Shown: positions 9,326 through 16,818 of the stretch, piece after piece
How the letters are laid out: each line of letters starts with the position of its first letter
How positions within the stretch are numbered: position 1 is the stretch's first letter
Source: an uncultured Muribaculaceae bacterium
GTDB lineage: Bacteria > Bacteroidota > Bacteroidia > Bacteroidales > Muribaculaceae
Direction: 5' to 3'
DNA length: 64,000 nucleotides
Assembly: GCA_910578395.1 (NCBI GenBank)
Contig: CAJTPZ010000002.1
Span: forward strand, 186,242 to 250,241
The notes under the pieces: model-generated
Databases searched by the model: none
Seen by the model: the letters and a program-made list of their open reading frames with translations, nothing else
What the model was told of the DNA's origin: nothing
Program-made: the position numbers and the translations under genes

Positions 9326-10348
9326 ATGGATACTCCTGTCGACAACATTAGAAAACATATTTCTGCTGGTAAAATAGCTCCTGTTTACTATCTGCATGGT
9401 GAAGAGGGGTTCTTTATCGACGAGGCGCTTGACTTGTTTGCCGGGTATCTTCCCGAGAGCGATCGGCCGTTTAACATGTTCACTTTCTATGCGTCTGAAA
9501 AGTCGCCTGATGATGTTATGGACATTTGCCGCAGATATCCGATGATGTCCGACCGCCTTGTTGTGATTGTAAAGGAAGCACAGACAGCCGGTGGTCGATG
9601 GCTGAATAAGCTTGCTCCTTATGTTGCATCGCCTTCGACCTCTACTGTGCTTGTTGTTGCTGCAAGAGGTGAAAATCCGGCTTGCAAGGAATTTATAAAT
9701 GCTGTTAAAAAGGGGAGTGGTGTTGATATTGAGTTCAAAAAAGAAAAAGAGTCAAATATCAATGCTATTCTTGTTGACTTTCTGAATTCCCGTAAACTTC
9801 GTTATGAGCCAAAGGCCCTTGAAATGATACGTGAATACGTAGGTACCGATTTGTCTCGTATCTATAATGAGGTTGCGAAAATGAGTGTGGCTCTGGGGCA
9901 GGGTGCCACTGTCACTCCGGAGAGCGTTGAGAGTCTTATAGGGATAAGCACAGAGTACAACAACTATGAGTTGAAACGTGCGATTGCAGGTCGGGATTAT
10001 GTGAAAGCTATAAAAATAGCAAAACACTTCACTGCAAATCAGAAAAACAATCCTTGGGTAGTGACTTCACTCACTCTTTTCGATCTGTTTTCATCGGCCC
10101 TTGTTGCATATTATACCCCTGGAGGCGATCAGAATATAGCAAAAGCTCTGGCACTGAGAGGTACTTGGCAGCTTTCCGACATTTTGTTGTGTAAAGCTAA
10201 ATACACACCCTGGCAGCTTATTGACATCATTTCTCTTATCCGGAGATTTGATGCCAGAGCAAAAGGAAATGGCAGTCGTCAGAACGCATATATGCTACAG
10301 GAAGAACTTATCATGGACATCCTCACGTCTCCGGGACGTCGTTCATGA
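9326..10348 (+). CDS. holA: DNA polymerase III delta subunit
   Basis: 340 aa from ATG 9326; a TTG three codons upstream overlaps the -7 element and is rejected. The N-terminal APVYYLHGEEGFFIDEAL is the usual start of the delta AAA+-like fold. VVAARGENPACKEFINAVKK and the helical C-terminal collar domain complete a normal delta subunit. Delta opens the beta clamp inside the clamp loader, whose tau/gamma subunit is encoded by dnaX about 3.6 kb downstream. It is the first plus-strand gene after the origin-like gap. Confidence 0.93.
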   Translation: MDTPVDNIRKHISAGKIAPVYYLHGEEGFFIDEALDLFAGYLPESDRPFNMFTFYASEKSPDDVMDICRRYPMMSDRLVVIVKEAQTAGGRWLNKLAPYVASPSTSTVLVVAARGENPACKEFINAVKKGSGVDIEFKKEKESNINAILVDFLNSRKLRYEPKALEMIREYVGTDLSRIYNEVAKMSVALGQGATVTPESVESLIGISTEYNNYELKRAIAGRDYVKAIKIAKHFTANQKNNPWVVTSLTLFDLFSSALVAYYTPGGDQNIAKALALRGTWQLSDILLCKAKYTPWQLIDIISLIRRFDARAKGNGSRQNAYMLQEELIMDILTSPGRRS

Positions 10349-10394
10349 TCTTTTATATAATTAAGTTGTTATAATATTAATAATTAATTGTTCT

Positions 10395-11249
10395 ATGAAG
10401 AAAATTTCACTTATTATCATGTCTGTTTGCGCTTTCATTCCTTCGCTCTTTGCGCAGAGTGTAATATCTGTATCCGGTAAATCCGAGATGAGTATAACTC
10501 CCGACGAAGTCCACTTGCTCCTCACCGAGAAAGAATACCATAGCATAGACTTCAAAGGAAAAGTATTTATCGATTATGGTGATTACTCCTCCAACATAAA
10601 CTTCAATCAGTCGCTCTATGAGTCGACATTGCCTGATGATAAATTTCAGTTTACAGTGTCCGATAAAGTCTATGAAGGAAAGAAAAAAGATATAAAATAC
10701 ACTCTTGTCGACATAAACACACTCGAAGATCGTTTGATACGTGCTGCCGTCAAAGCCGGAATATCAAAAGACAACATCAAGATCACCGATATTGGCGATT
10801 ACTGGCGTTGGCGCAATGGCCCGTTTCTTGTTTCTCGACAGTATGACTTGAAAATCACCGATCCTGTTCAGTTGAATAAATTTATTTCTTCTCTCGACAA
10901 GCAGGGAGTGACATCGATATCTTTTGGTGAACTGAAAAATAAGGACATGGAACAGTACGACCGCAAAGGACGTATCCAGGCTTTGGAAAATGCACGTGAC
11001 AAAGCTACTTATATGGTACAGACATATAACGGTACTCTTGGATCTCCAAAAAGTATTGATGATGGAAATATGCCTATAGTGACTTCTCCTATGATTCAGC
11101 CGCGCATGTTCAAGTCAGCGGCAATAACTGAAATGGCGGATGAAGCTGGAAACTTTGATGCTGGATCGGGTACTCTTGAATCTCTCGATACATTTCCTGT
11201 AATTAAAAAGACATACACTGTCAATGTAGTCTTCGATGTCAACTATTGA
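10395..11249 (+). CDS. SIMPL (DUF541) domain exported protein
   Basis: 284 aa. A signal peptide (about 1-20, ending SLFA) is followed by VISVSGKSEMSITPDEVHLLL, the usual start of a SIMPL/DUF541 domain. RKGRIQALENARDKATYMVQTYNG is the conserved helix of the same family. The protein is predicted to be periplasmic or surface exposed. The family's biochemical role is unclear; members are linked to envelope stress. It is followed by a strong terminator shared with the convergent gene. Confidence 0.8.
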   Translation: MKKISLIIMSVCAFIPSLFAQSVISVSGKSEMSITPDEVHLLLTEKEYHSIDFKGKVFIDYGDYSSNINFNQSLYESTLPDDKFQFTVSDKVYEGKKKDIKYTLVDINTLEDRLIRAAVKAGISKDNIKITDIGDYWRWRNGPFLVSRQYDLKITDPVQLNKFISSLDKQGVTSISFGELKNKDMEQYDRKGRIQALENARDKATYMVQTYNGTLGSPKSIDDGNMPIVTSPMIQPRMFKSAAITEMADEAGNFDAGSGTLESLDTFPVIKKTYTVNVVFDVNY

Positions 11250-11272
11250 TAGACAATATCTATAATATTAGA

Positions 11273-11305
11273 GAGGGTGTTCATTAATGAACACCCTCTT
11301 TTATT
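11273..11305 (+). terminator. Strong terminator between convergent genes
   Basis: GAGGGTGTTCA and TGAACACCCTC form a perfect stem with a TTAA loop, followed by TTTTATTTTC on the plus strand. It overlaps the stop codon of the convergent CDP-alcohol phosphatidyltransferase gene. The minus-strand U tract is weaker. Confidence 0.9.
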
Positions 11306-12216
11306 TTCTTTGAGAAACGGCGGCATATCCGTTCATGTCTGAATATCATATAAATCATTATGAAATTGAACACCGTTATTTCAGCGGCGAAATAAAGCCA
11401 TGGCATTTTAAGTATAAGAGAGATAAACAGTGTTATGGCGCGCCAGTTGAATGTGAGAATATTGGTATATTTCATCAATGGTTTCGATGCGGCTCTGAAT
11501 TCATCTCTGAACCATTGGGGTATTTCTCCGTCAGGCCATTTCTTATTTATGTCTTGGCGAAGTGTTTGCATCGAAGGACTAGTGCTCTCCTGCTGTTTTG
11601 TATAACCTATGTAGAATGTAAGAGTAAGTCTCTTGAACCATTGGCTTTTGGGGGTTTCGGAGAGTTGTTTTTTCAGATCGGCCGAATTATCAAGCTCACT
11701 TTTACCATTGACAAAGAATAGATGAAATTGGCGGTAGGTGTCAGCCATTGCCGCCTGTTTGCCATGACAGATACCGGCTACGATAGCCATTATCCATATA
11801 AGCCATGGGTATTCGTTGAAAAATAATGATGTGTGTGGTTCTCTGAGGCAGATGGCGATATATATGGCGGCAAACCACAGGTCGCCTGCTACACCATCGA
11901 GTATGCGGCCGAGCTGTGAATATTGTTTTGTCATGCGGGCGAGCTGTCCGTCGGCGCTGTCATAGGAGTTAGCCCATACAAGCAACAACATCCCGGTCAT
12001 GTTGACCCAAAAGTCATTGTAATACATCATGATTCCCGCTCCGACGCCGAGAAATATCGATGCAATAGTGATAGTGTTAGGGTGAATACCAAGTTTACGG
12101 GCTATAAGCGCCCACATATATCCTACCGGACGATAGAAAAACAGATCAATCGTTTCTTCAGTGTCAGAGCTTTTAAGAGTGCTTTTGTAGTTTTCTTTCA
12201 GTTCCTTGAAATTCAT
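11284..12216 (-). CDS. CDP-alcohol phosphatidyltransferase family membrane protein, atypical fourth Asp
   Basis: 310 aa with several membrane segments. The family motif D-x2-D-G-x2-A-R-x8-G-x3-D-x3-D is readable as D86-SA-D89-G-QL-A-R94, G103, D107. The expected fourth Asp (position 111, the catalytic base in the family) is Gly, with Asp at 112. The family transfers a phosphoalcohol to or from a CDP-activated lipid; the acceptor here is unknown. It is the last gene of a unit with a GtrA protein and an ATP-grasp protein (24 and 3 base gaps). A phosphatidylinositol-type or other unusual head group would suit this context, but no inositol-phosphate synthase is present. Confidence 0.8.
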   Translation of the reverse strand: MNFKELKENYKSTLKSSDTEETIDLFFYRPVGYMWALIARKLGIHPNTITIASIFLGVGAGIMMYYNDFWVNMTGMLLLVWANSYDSADGQLARMTKQYSQLGRILDGVAGDLWFAAIYIAICLREPHTSLFFNEYPWLIWIMAIVAGICHGKQAAMADTYRQFHLFFVNGKSELDNSADLKKQLSETPKSQWFKRLTLTFYIGYTKQQESTSPSMQTLRQDINKKWPDGEIPQWFRDEFRAASKPLMKYTNILTFNWRAITLFISLILKMPWLYFAAEITVFNFIMIYMIFRHERICRRFSKKIKEGVH

Positions 12217-12240
12217 ATTTCGCGTAGTGAAAAAGTAAGT

Positions 12241-12774
12241 TCATTTATTATGGATGCGCCCGTGCATCACGAAATTTGTTATTACGAGCGCTATATTGTC
12301 AAATCTTGTTTTGCGGTACACAAAGTATCGCTGGAGAGTAAAATTAAATCCGAGCGACACTATTATGGCAACAATTAGTCGGGCTGCTGTGAAGTAACCG
12401 TCAGGCTTGAAACCTATTGTTTCAAGAAGATGCCAGCGGCAGAGAAGCCAGTAGATAAATTGTGTTCCGCTGGCATTGAGAACCAGACTTCCAACCCATA
12501 CAAAAGCATATTTGGCTACAAGAGCTTTCCATGGGCAGTCGTCTACTCTGAATGTAAAACGGTAATTAAGAAGAAAATTTACTATGCCGCCTGCTATTGC
12601 ACCTATGGCAGCCGAGATCATAGGCGTAAGGAAGAGCCATTTGAACATAACGAAGCTCACGACAAAGTCCGTCAGACCGGATGTCTGTGACGATACACCT
12701 GATCTGAGAAAAGTGCACACAAAATCGTTGCTGTAGACCAAATGATGACCTATATGCTTGATTTTTTTATGCAT
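12241..12774 (-). CDS. GtrA family membrane protein
   Basis: 177 aa with four predicted membrane helices: SGLTDFVVSFVMFKWLF, ISAAIGAIAGGIVNFLL, KYAFVWVGSLVLNASG and ARLIVAIIVSLGFNFTL. NFLLNYRFTF and FNFTLQRYFVYR are GtrA-type motifs. Family members are proposed to help move lipid-linked sugars across the membrane. It begins three bases after the ATP-grasp gene and is followed by the CDP-alcohol transferase, which points to synthesis or export of a modified lipid or glycan (inference). Confidence 0.82.
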   Translation of the reverse strand: MHKKIKHIGHHLVYSNDFVCTFLRSGVSSQTSGLTDFVVSFVMFKWLFLTPMISAAIGAIAGGIVNFLLNYRFTFRVDDCPWKALVAKYAFVWVGSLVLNASGTQFIYWLLCRWHLLETIGFKPDGYFTAARLIVAIIVSLGFNFTLQRYFVYRKTRFDNIALVITNFVMHGRIHNK

Positions 12775-12777
12775 TTG

Positions 12778-13668
12778 TCATCTTCCTCCTTTTATTTGTT
12801 TTATTCTGCGTAATACATGTCGCGCTATTGACGAACTGGCCTCTTTGCGGCATGGTGCGAAGCTGGGCCAGTCGTTGACATCGATGATCATAAGTTCTCC
12901 GTTTGGGAGCAACATGCAATCGCCCCCGTAGATTTCAACATCGAGAGCTTCGGCTGCTTGTTCACACAGTTCTTTCAGTTTGTTTTTGTCAAGACCTTCT
13001 TTAGGTTCATCCGATGTATCCGGATCGTCAGGACTGAAATGACGTGAATCCATTGGAAGAAAACTATTGAAAAAACCTATATTCTTAACTCCGTAGAATC
13101 TTATAAGATCACCTATGACATGTGCATTTATGACTGCACGCCTTATCCCGCGTAAAAAATATTCGTGAAGCACCTCTTGTGCTTCTTCGGCATGTCTTAC
13201 AAAGGTCACATCCTCCTTGTGCATCGAGTGATAGTCGGCTTGTTTTATCCAGCATTTATCGATATTCAATTCTCTAAGGATATTAAGCATCGACTTGTCT
13301 GTATCGACAGTGATATTCACCGGGTAAGGAATAGAGTGTCCCACAAGAATCCGGCTCATGCGCTCGCGGCGGCAATTTTCAATGCCATAGCCAGAGTTCA
13401 CTACATACATGCCTTCATCTTCAAGACGTTTGAGCATATCCACACATTTGGGTGAACGGCACATTGCAAGTACACAGTCCATTTCTCTTATTTCAGAAAG
13501 TCCTGCTTCATCAAGCATTCCAAACTGTTCCTCGCTGTACAGTCTCACCTCACAGCCACGTTTGCGCAATTGGTCACCTACAGCATTCATGATGGCTGCA
13601 TCATTGCCTATGTGATTAGGTGAATAATCACGTGCACGCAGTATTCCTACTATTCTTGCTGTTGACAA
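12778..13668 (-). CDS. ATP-grasp (RimK/glutathione synthetase-like) protein, probable TTG start
   Basis: 296 aa. The first ATG is codon 27, inside a sensible first beta strand (ARIVGILRARDYSPNHIGND), so TTG 13668 is preferred. VVNSGYGIENCRRERMSRIL resembles the pre-ATP segment. The C-terminal YGGDCMLLPNGELMIIDVNDWPSF has the D-x-N metal-ligand pattern of ATP-grasp enzymes. Such enzymes make amide or ester bonds through acyl-phosphate intermediates. Substrate is unknown. It leads the ATP-grasp/GtrA/CDP-alcohol transferase unit. Confidence 0.75.
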   Translation of the reverse strand: MSTARIVGILRARDYSPNHIGNDAAIMNAVGDQLRKRGCEVRLYSEEQFGMLDEAGLSEIREMDCVLAMCRSPKCVDMLKRLEDEGMYVVNSGYGIENCRRERMSRILVGHSIPYPVNITVDTDKSMLNILRELNIDKCWIKQADYHSMHKEDVTFVRHAEEAQEVLHEYFLRGIRRAVINAHVIGDLIRFYGVKNIGFFNSFLPMDSRHFSPDDPDTSDEPKEGLDKNKLKELCEQAAEALDVEIYGGDCMLLPNGELMIIDVNDWPSFAPCRKEASSSIARHVLRRIKQIKGGR

Positions 13669-13699
13669 AATTATTATTAAGTCTGTGATTGGATTTGAT

Positions 13700-13707
13700 G
13701 CAAAGAT
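13700..13707 (-). promoter_or_regulatory. -7 element (TATCTTTG) upstream of the ATP-grasp gene
   Basis: TATCTTTG on the minus strand, 31 bases before the TTG start; predicted leader about 25 nt. No -33 at the ideal distance. The rest of the gap to dnaX (13708-13958) shows nothing I can name apart from a weak TTTACACAAATGTAAA palindrome near the dnaX stop. Confidence 0.45.
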
Positions 13708-13958
13708 AGCGATTTCCGCAGATAAATTAAGTTTTTATTTGGATGTGTTATAGATGGCTTGCTTCATATAATACACATTTTCATATCATTCGCGTTATAT
13801 AAAAGGTACTATAATGCTGTATCTTATATTTTCGTAGTAAATCCGGACAGTTATGTATGTATAAAATATCGGTCGCCGTAGCACCATTGTTCTGGTTGCC
13901 GCAGACACTCGCATTTGCAATAAAGTCACATAGTCTTTTACATTTGTGTAAATTTGTT

Positions 13959-15776
13959 TTATGACAGCCGCAGATCCATTTCCTTTACGAAATCGGCCAT
14001 TTGTGGATTGTGTTCAAGCAGGTGTTGATACACTTCACGGTCTGTCCATGTTCGTGGTGATCCCTCGCCTGAATTTACGGTAACGTTTAGAGTGATGAAG
14101 TCATTTTTAAGTTGTTTATGAAGATAGGGAAGTAAGATTGGTTTCTCCTCTTCCATAAGAACTCTTTGTAATTCGTTTTCAACAACAATAGTAAGAGTTT
14201 TACGGTCATCTTCCATCTTCGGCATTGAGGCGCGCATTGTGTTGACAAGCCGTTTTTCTGTAGGCCTGGCATCCATGTATGACTGCCACACTTCCAGCAT
14301 GTGTTCATTGCTGAAATTATTGTCATTTCTCGGTTTTGAAAGAGTATGCGTGCTTCCTGTCGATATATTGCCGTTTGGTCTGTCAGGATCATTTATGTTG
14401 CGCAATGACAAGCCGCTTCCGCATGTATTTCCGATACTTTTTATTTGTACAGTCGGTTGTGGTTGTTTTGTTGCGGTTGCACGGGGAGTGGAAACAGTCT
14501 GTATGGGTTTGATTCGATCGACAGATGTTGATGCGGTAGGAGTGGACTGTATGGCTGCTGACGGTGTTTTCGGCTGTTGGGCAGGTTGCTGTGTTGATGT
14601 GGAAGAGGCTGAGATCTTTGAAATAGGAGCGAGACTGTTGAGATGCCCCTCCTCCTTCTCGCTAAAGGCGGGGGAGGGGCTTAGTAGTTGGCACAGTTTT
14701 ATGAGTAGAAGTTCGGCAAGAAATGATTTGTTTGTTGCTTCACGGTAGTGGAGGTCCGCGTCATTGCATAGGCTCATGGCCTTGTAGAAAAAATCTGGTG
14801 GAAACTTCGCCGCTGCTTCGGCCATGAGTTTTTTTTCATCTTCGGGAGCTTCTACAAGTTCGAGTGTGCGTGGATCGCGGGCGGCCATCATGTCGCGCAA
14901 CCACGATGCGAGACCATTAATGAAAAAATGAGTGTCAAACCCCTTGTCTCTTATCTCCTTGAAAATAAGAAGTGCTGCACCTGTATCAGCTGAAGAGAAA
15001 GAGTCACACAACCGCTTGAAATAACTGCCGTCAAGCACATTCAGGCTTTCGATTGCAGCCTTATATGTTATGTGTCCGCGGGTTGATGCAGCCACCTGAT
15101 CGAATATTGACAAAGCGTCACGCATTGCGCCGTCAGCCTTTGAAGCTATCACTCCAAGAGCCGATCGGTCAGCCTCTATGCCTTCTTTTTGAGCGACATC
15201 GGCAAGGTGAGAAGCTATGTCATCCGGGGTTATGCGTGCGAAATCATATATCTGGCACCGTGATAGTATGGTAGGTATGATTTTGTGTTTTTCTGTCGTG
15301 GCGAGGATAAATATCGCATACGATGGAGGTTCCTCAAGTGTTTTCAGAAATGCGTTGAATGCATTTGACGAAAGCATGTGGACCTCATCGATTATAAAAA
15401 CTCTGTATCGTCCTGTTGTTGGAGGTATAAGTACCTGGTCAACAAGATTGCGTATATCGTCGACCCCGTTGTTTGAGGCAGCGTCCAGTTCAACTATATT
15501 TAGAGATCGCCCCTCGTTGAACGCACGGCATGAGTCACACTCGTTACATGGGTTGCCGTCGGCCGTTGGGTTGGTGCAGTTTATTGTTTTTGCAAAAATG
15601 CGGGCACATGAAGTCTTGCCAACGCCTCGCGATCCGCAGAATAGGTAGGCATGAGCCAATCGGTTTGTCGAAATCGCGTTGCGCAATGTCATCGTCAGTG
15701 ATTTCTGTCCGATAACAGCATTGAACGTCGACGGACGATATTTGCGTGCCGAAACTATATACTGATTGTTTTCCAT
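13959..15776 (-). CDS. dnaX: DNA polymerase III tau/gamma subunit
   Basis: 605 aa from ATG 15776 (MENNQYIVSARKYRP). An upstream in-frame extension of 60 codons runs through the promoter repeats and has no family similarity. Walker A is GSRGVGKTS, the zinc-binding Cys set is CTNPTADGNPCNECDSC, and Walker B/DExH is VFIIDEVHMLS. The SRC sensor (ILSRCQIYDF) is present. A Pro/Ser/Thr/Gln-rich linker (about 390-480) leads to a C-terminal domain. It is the ATPase of the clamp loader, partner of HolA. I saw no clear A-run that would produce a short gamma form by slippage. Confidence 0.95.
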   Translation of the reverse strand: MENNQYIVSARKYRPSTFNAVIGQKSLTMTLRNAISTNRLAHAYLFCGSRGVGKTSCARIFAKTINCTNPTADGNPCNECDSCRAFNEGRSLNIVELDAASNNGVDDIRNLVDQVLIPPTTGRYRVFIIDEVHMLSSNAFNAFLKTLEEPPSYAIFILATTEKHKIIPTILSRCQIYDFARITPDDIASHLADVAQKEGIEADRSALGVIASKADGAMRDALSIFDQVAASTRGHITYKAAIESLNVLDGSYFKRLCDSFSSADTGAALLIFKEIRDKGFDTHFFINGLASWLRDMMAARDPRTLELVEAPEDEKKLMAEAAAKFPPDFFYKAMSLCNDADLHYREATNKSFLAELLLIKLCQLLSPSPAFSEKEEGHLNSLAPISKISASSTSTQQPAQQPKTPSAAIQSTPTASTSVDRIKPIQTVSTPRATATKQPQPTVQIKSIGNTCGSGLSLRNINDPDRPNGNISTGSTHTLSKPRNDNNFSNEHMLEVWQSYMDARPTEKRLVNTMRASMPKMEDDRKTLTIVVENELQRVLMEEEKPILLPYLHKQLKNDFITLNVTVNSGEGSPRTWTDREVYQHLLEHNPQMADFVKEMDLRLS

Positions 15777-15841
15777 CTGCTTAGTCACTTCACTATACTT
15801 ACTTATATGCTGAGAATATTCGACAGGGCATGATAATAGGC

Positions 15842-15982
15842 TGTCATTCAAAGCATGTTTAGTGTTGGCGGAGCCGATTCTTAAAGTCAAATATAGCCGG
15901 AATATTCGATAAGAAGAATAGCGATTGTCATGCTTTGCATGGTTCGCGTTGGCCAACGCCGGTTCTTAGAGTCAAATATAGC
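15842..15982 (-). repeat. Imperfect direct repeat carrying two copies of a dnaX-facing -7 element
   Basis: Copy A (15842-15897) and copy B (15926-15982) align over about 56 bases. They share TGTCAT at one end, GTTGGC in the middle and TTCTTARAGTCAAATATAGC at the other end. Each contains TATATTTG on the minus strand (15895-15888 and 15980-15973). dnaX thus appears to have tandem duplicated promoters with predicted leaders of roughly 105 and 190 nt. Confidence 0.65.
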
Positions 15983-16011
15983 AAAAATTTATGGAATATG
16001 GGGATTTTTTA

Positions 16012-16019
16012 TAAATTTG
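16012..16019 (+). promoter_or_regulatory. -7 element (TAAATTTG) just upstream of the pseudokinase gene
   Basis: TAAATTTG ends five bases before ATG 16025, the same geometry as leuS and holA, predicting a leaderless or nearly leaderless mRNA. It is divergent from the dnaX promoter repeats. Confidence 0.6.
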
Positions 16020-16024
16020 CATTT

Positions 16025-16798
16025 ATGGATGACAAAGCAGATCAGACCAGATTCACCGATCCATCTGGAAAGTGGACCGAGATAGAGCATCTTCCCGAAT
16101 GGGATGAGAAATACTATCACATCTACACTGCCAAAAAATTTGGAAAGTGGGTGATGATGAAAACCTTGCGTCCTGAATTTCGCGACGATCCGGCTATGAT
16201 GGCCATGATCGAAAAAGAATTTGAGGTGAGGTATAATCTTGCAAGTCCCAATATCATCATGATTAACGATTTTGATGATGTTCCGGGAGTCGGCAAGGCG
16301 ATTATTACCGATGATGTTTATGGCGATTCTCTTGCTAAACTCATTGAAAACGGTGAAGTTGATGAGTCGGTACTAATTAAGGTCAACACAAACTTGGTCG
16401 ATGCTCTCGACTATATTCAGCAGAACCACATAGCACATCATCCAATCACTCCGAAAACAGTCATTTTTACTGAAAATGTGCGGAATCTGAAAGTGATAGA
16501 TGTAGGATTCGATCAGCTTGACCATATTTCGCAGAAAGATGCCGAAACTGATATAATGGCATTTGGCAGTATTTTGCAGCAGACACTTGATGCACTTCCG
16601 CAGGAAGTAGCTCAGCGTCATGCACGTTGTCGCAAGGTAGCCAAAGATGCTATGGCTGGCCGATATGCCGATGTGCAGGAGCTCAAGATGGCTTTGAACA
16701 ATCGCAAAGCTTCGCGGCTCGGCATATTCATTGCTTTGTTTATTATCATTATGATTGTTGTGCTGGCTTGGCTTACTTCAATAGTCCGGCCTGATTAA
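16025..16798 (+). CDS. Membrane-anchored protein-kinase-like (pseudokinase) protein
   Basis: 257 aa from ATG 16025; the longer frame from 15935 runs through promoter sequence. The fold reads as a Ser/Thr kinase: a beta-3 Lys (K46 in VMMKTL), a candidate helix-C Glu (63-65), and a catalytic-loop region IAHHPITPKTVIF. In that loop HRD is H138-H139-P140 and the loop Asn is Thr145. The DFG position is D159-V-G and DIMAFG occupies the helix-F motif. The missing HRD Asp argues against normal phosphotransfer. A single C-terminal membrane helix (about 232-252) leaves the kinase-like domain cytoplasmic. It leads the run to the GNAT-like gene, pyrH and frr. Role unknown. Confidence 0.75.
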   Translation: MDDKADQTRFTDPSGKWTEIEHLPEWDEKYYHIYTAKKFGKWVMMKTLRPEFRDDPAMMAMIEKEFEVRYNLASPNIIMINDFDDVPGVGKAIITDDVYGDSLAKLIENGEVDESVLIKVNTNLVDALDYIQQNHIAHHPITPKTVIFTENVRNLKVIDVGFDQLDHISQKDAETDIMAFGSILQQTLDALPQEVAQRHARCRKVAKDAMAGRYADVQELKMALNNRKASRLGIFIALFIIIMIVVLAWLTSIVRPD

Positions 16799-16818
16799 AT
16801 CTATTTTATGCTGTTGTT

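Noticed and set aside
15777-15956. 60-codon N-terminal extension of dnaX
   Set aside because: It covers duplicated promoter repeats and has no similarity to DnaX; MENNQYIVSARKYRP is the normal start.
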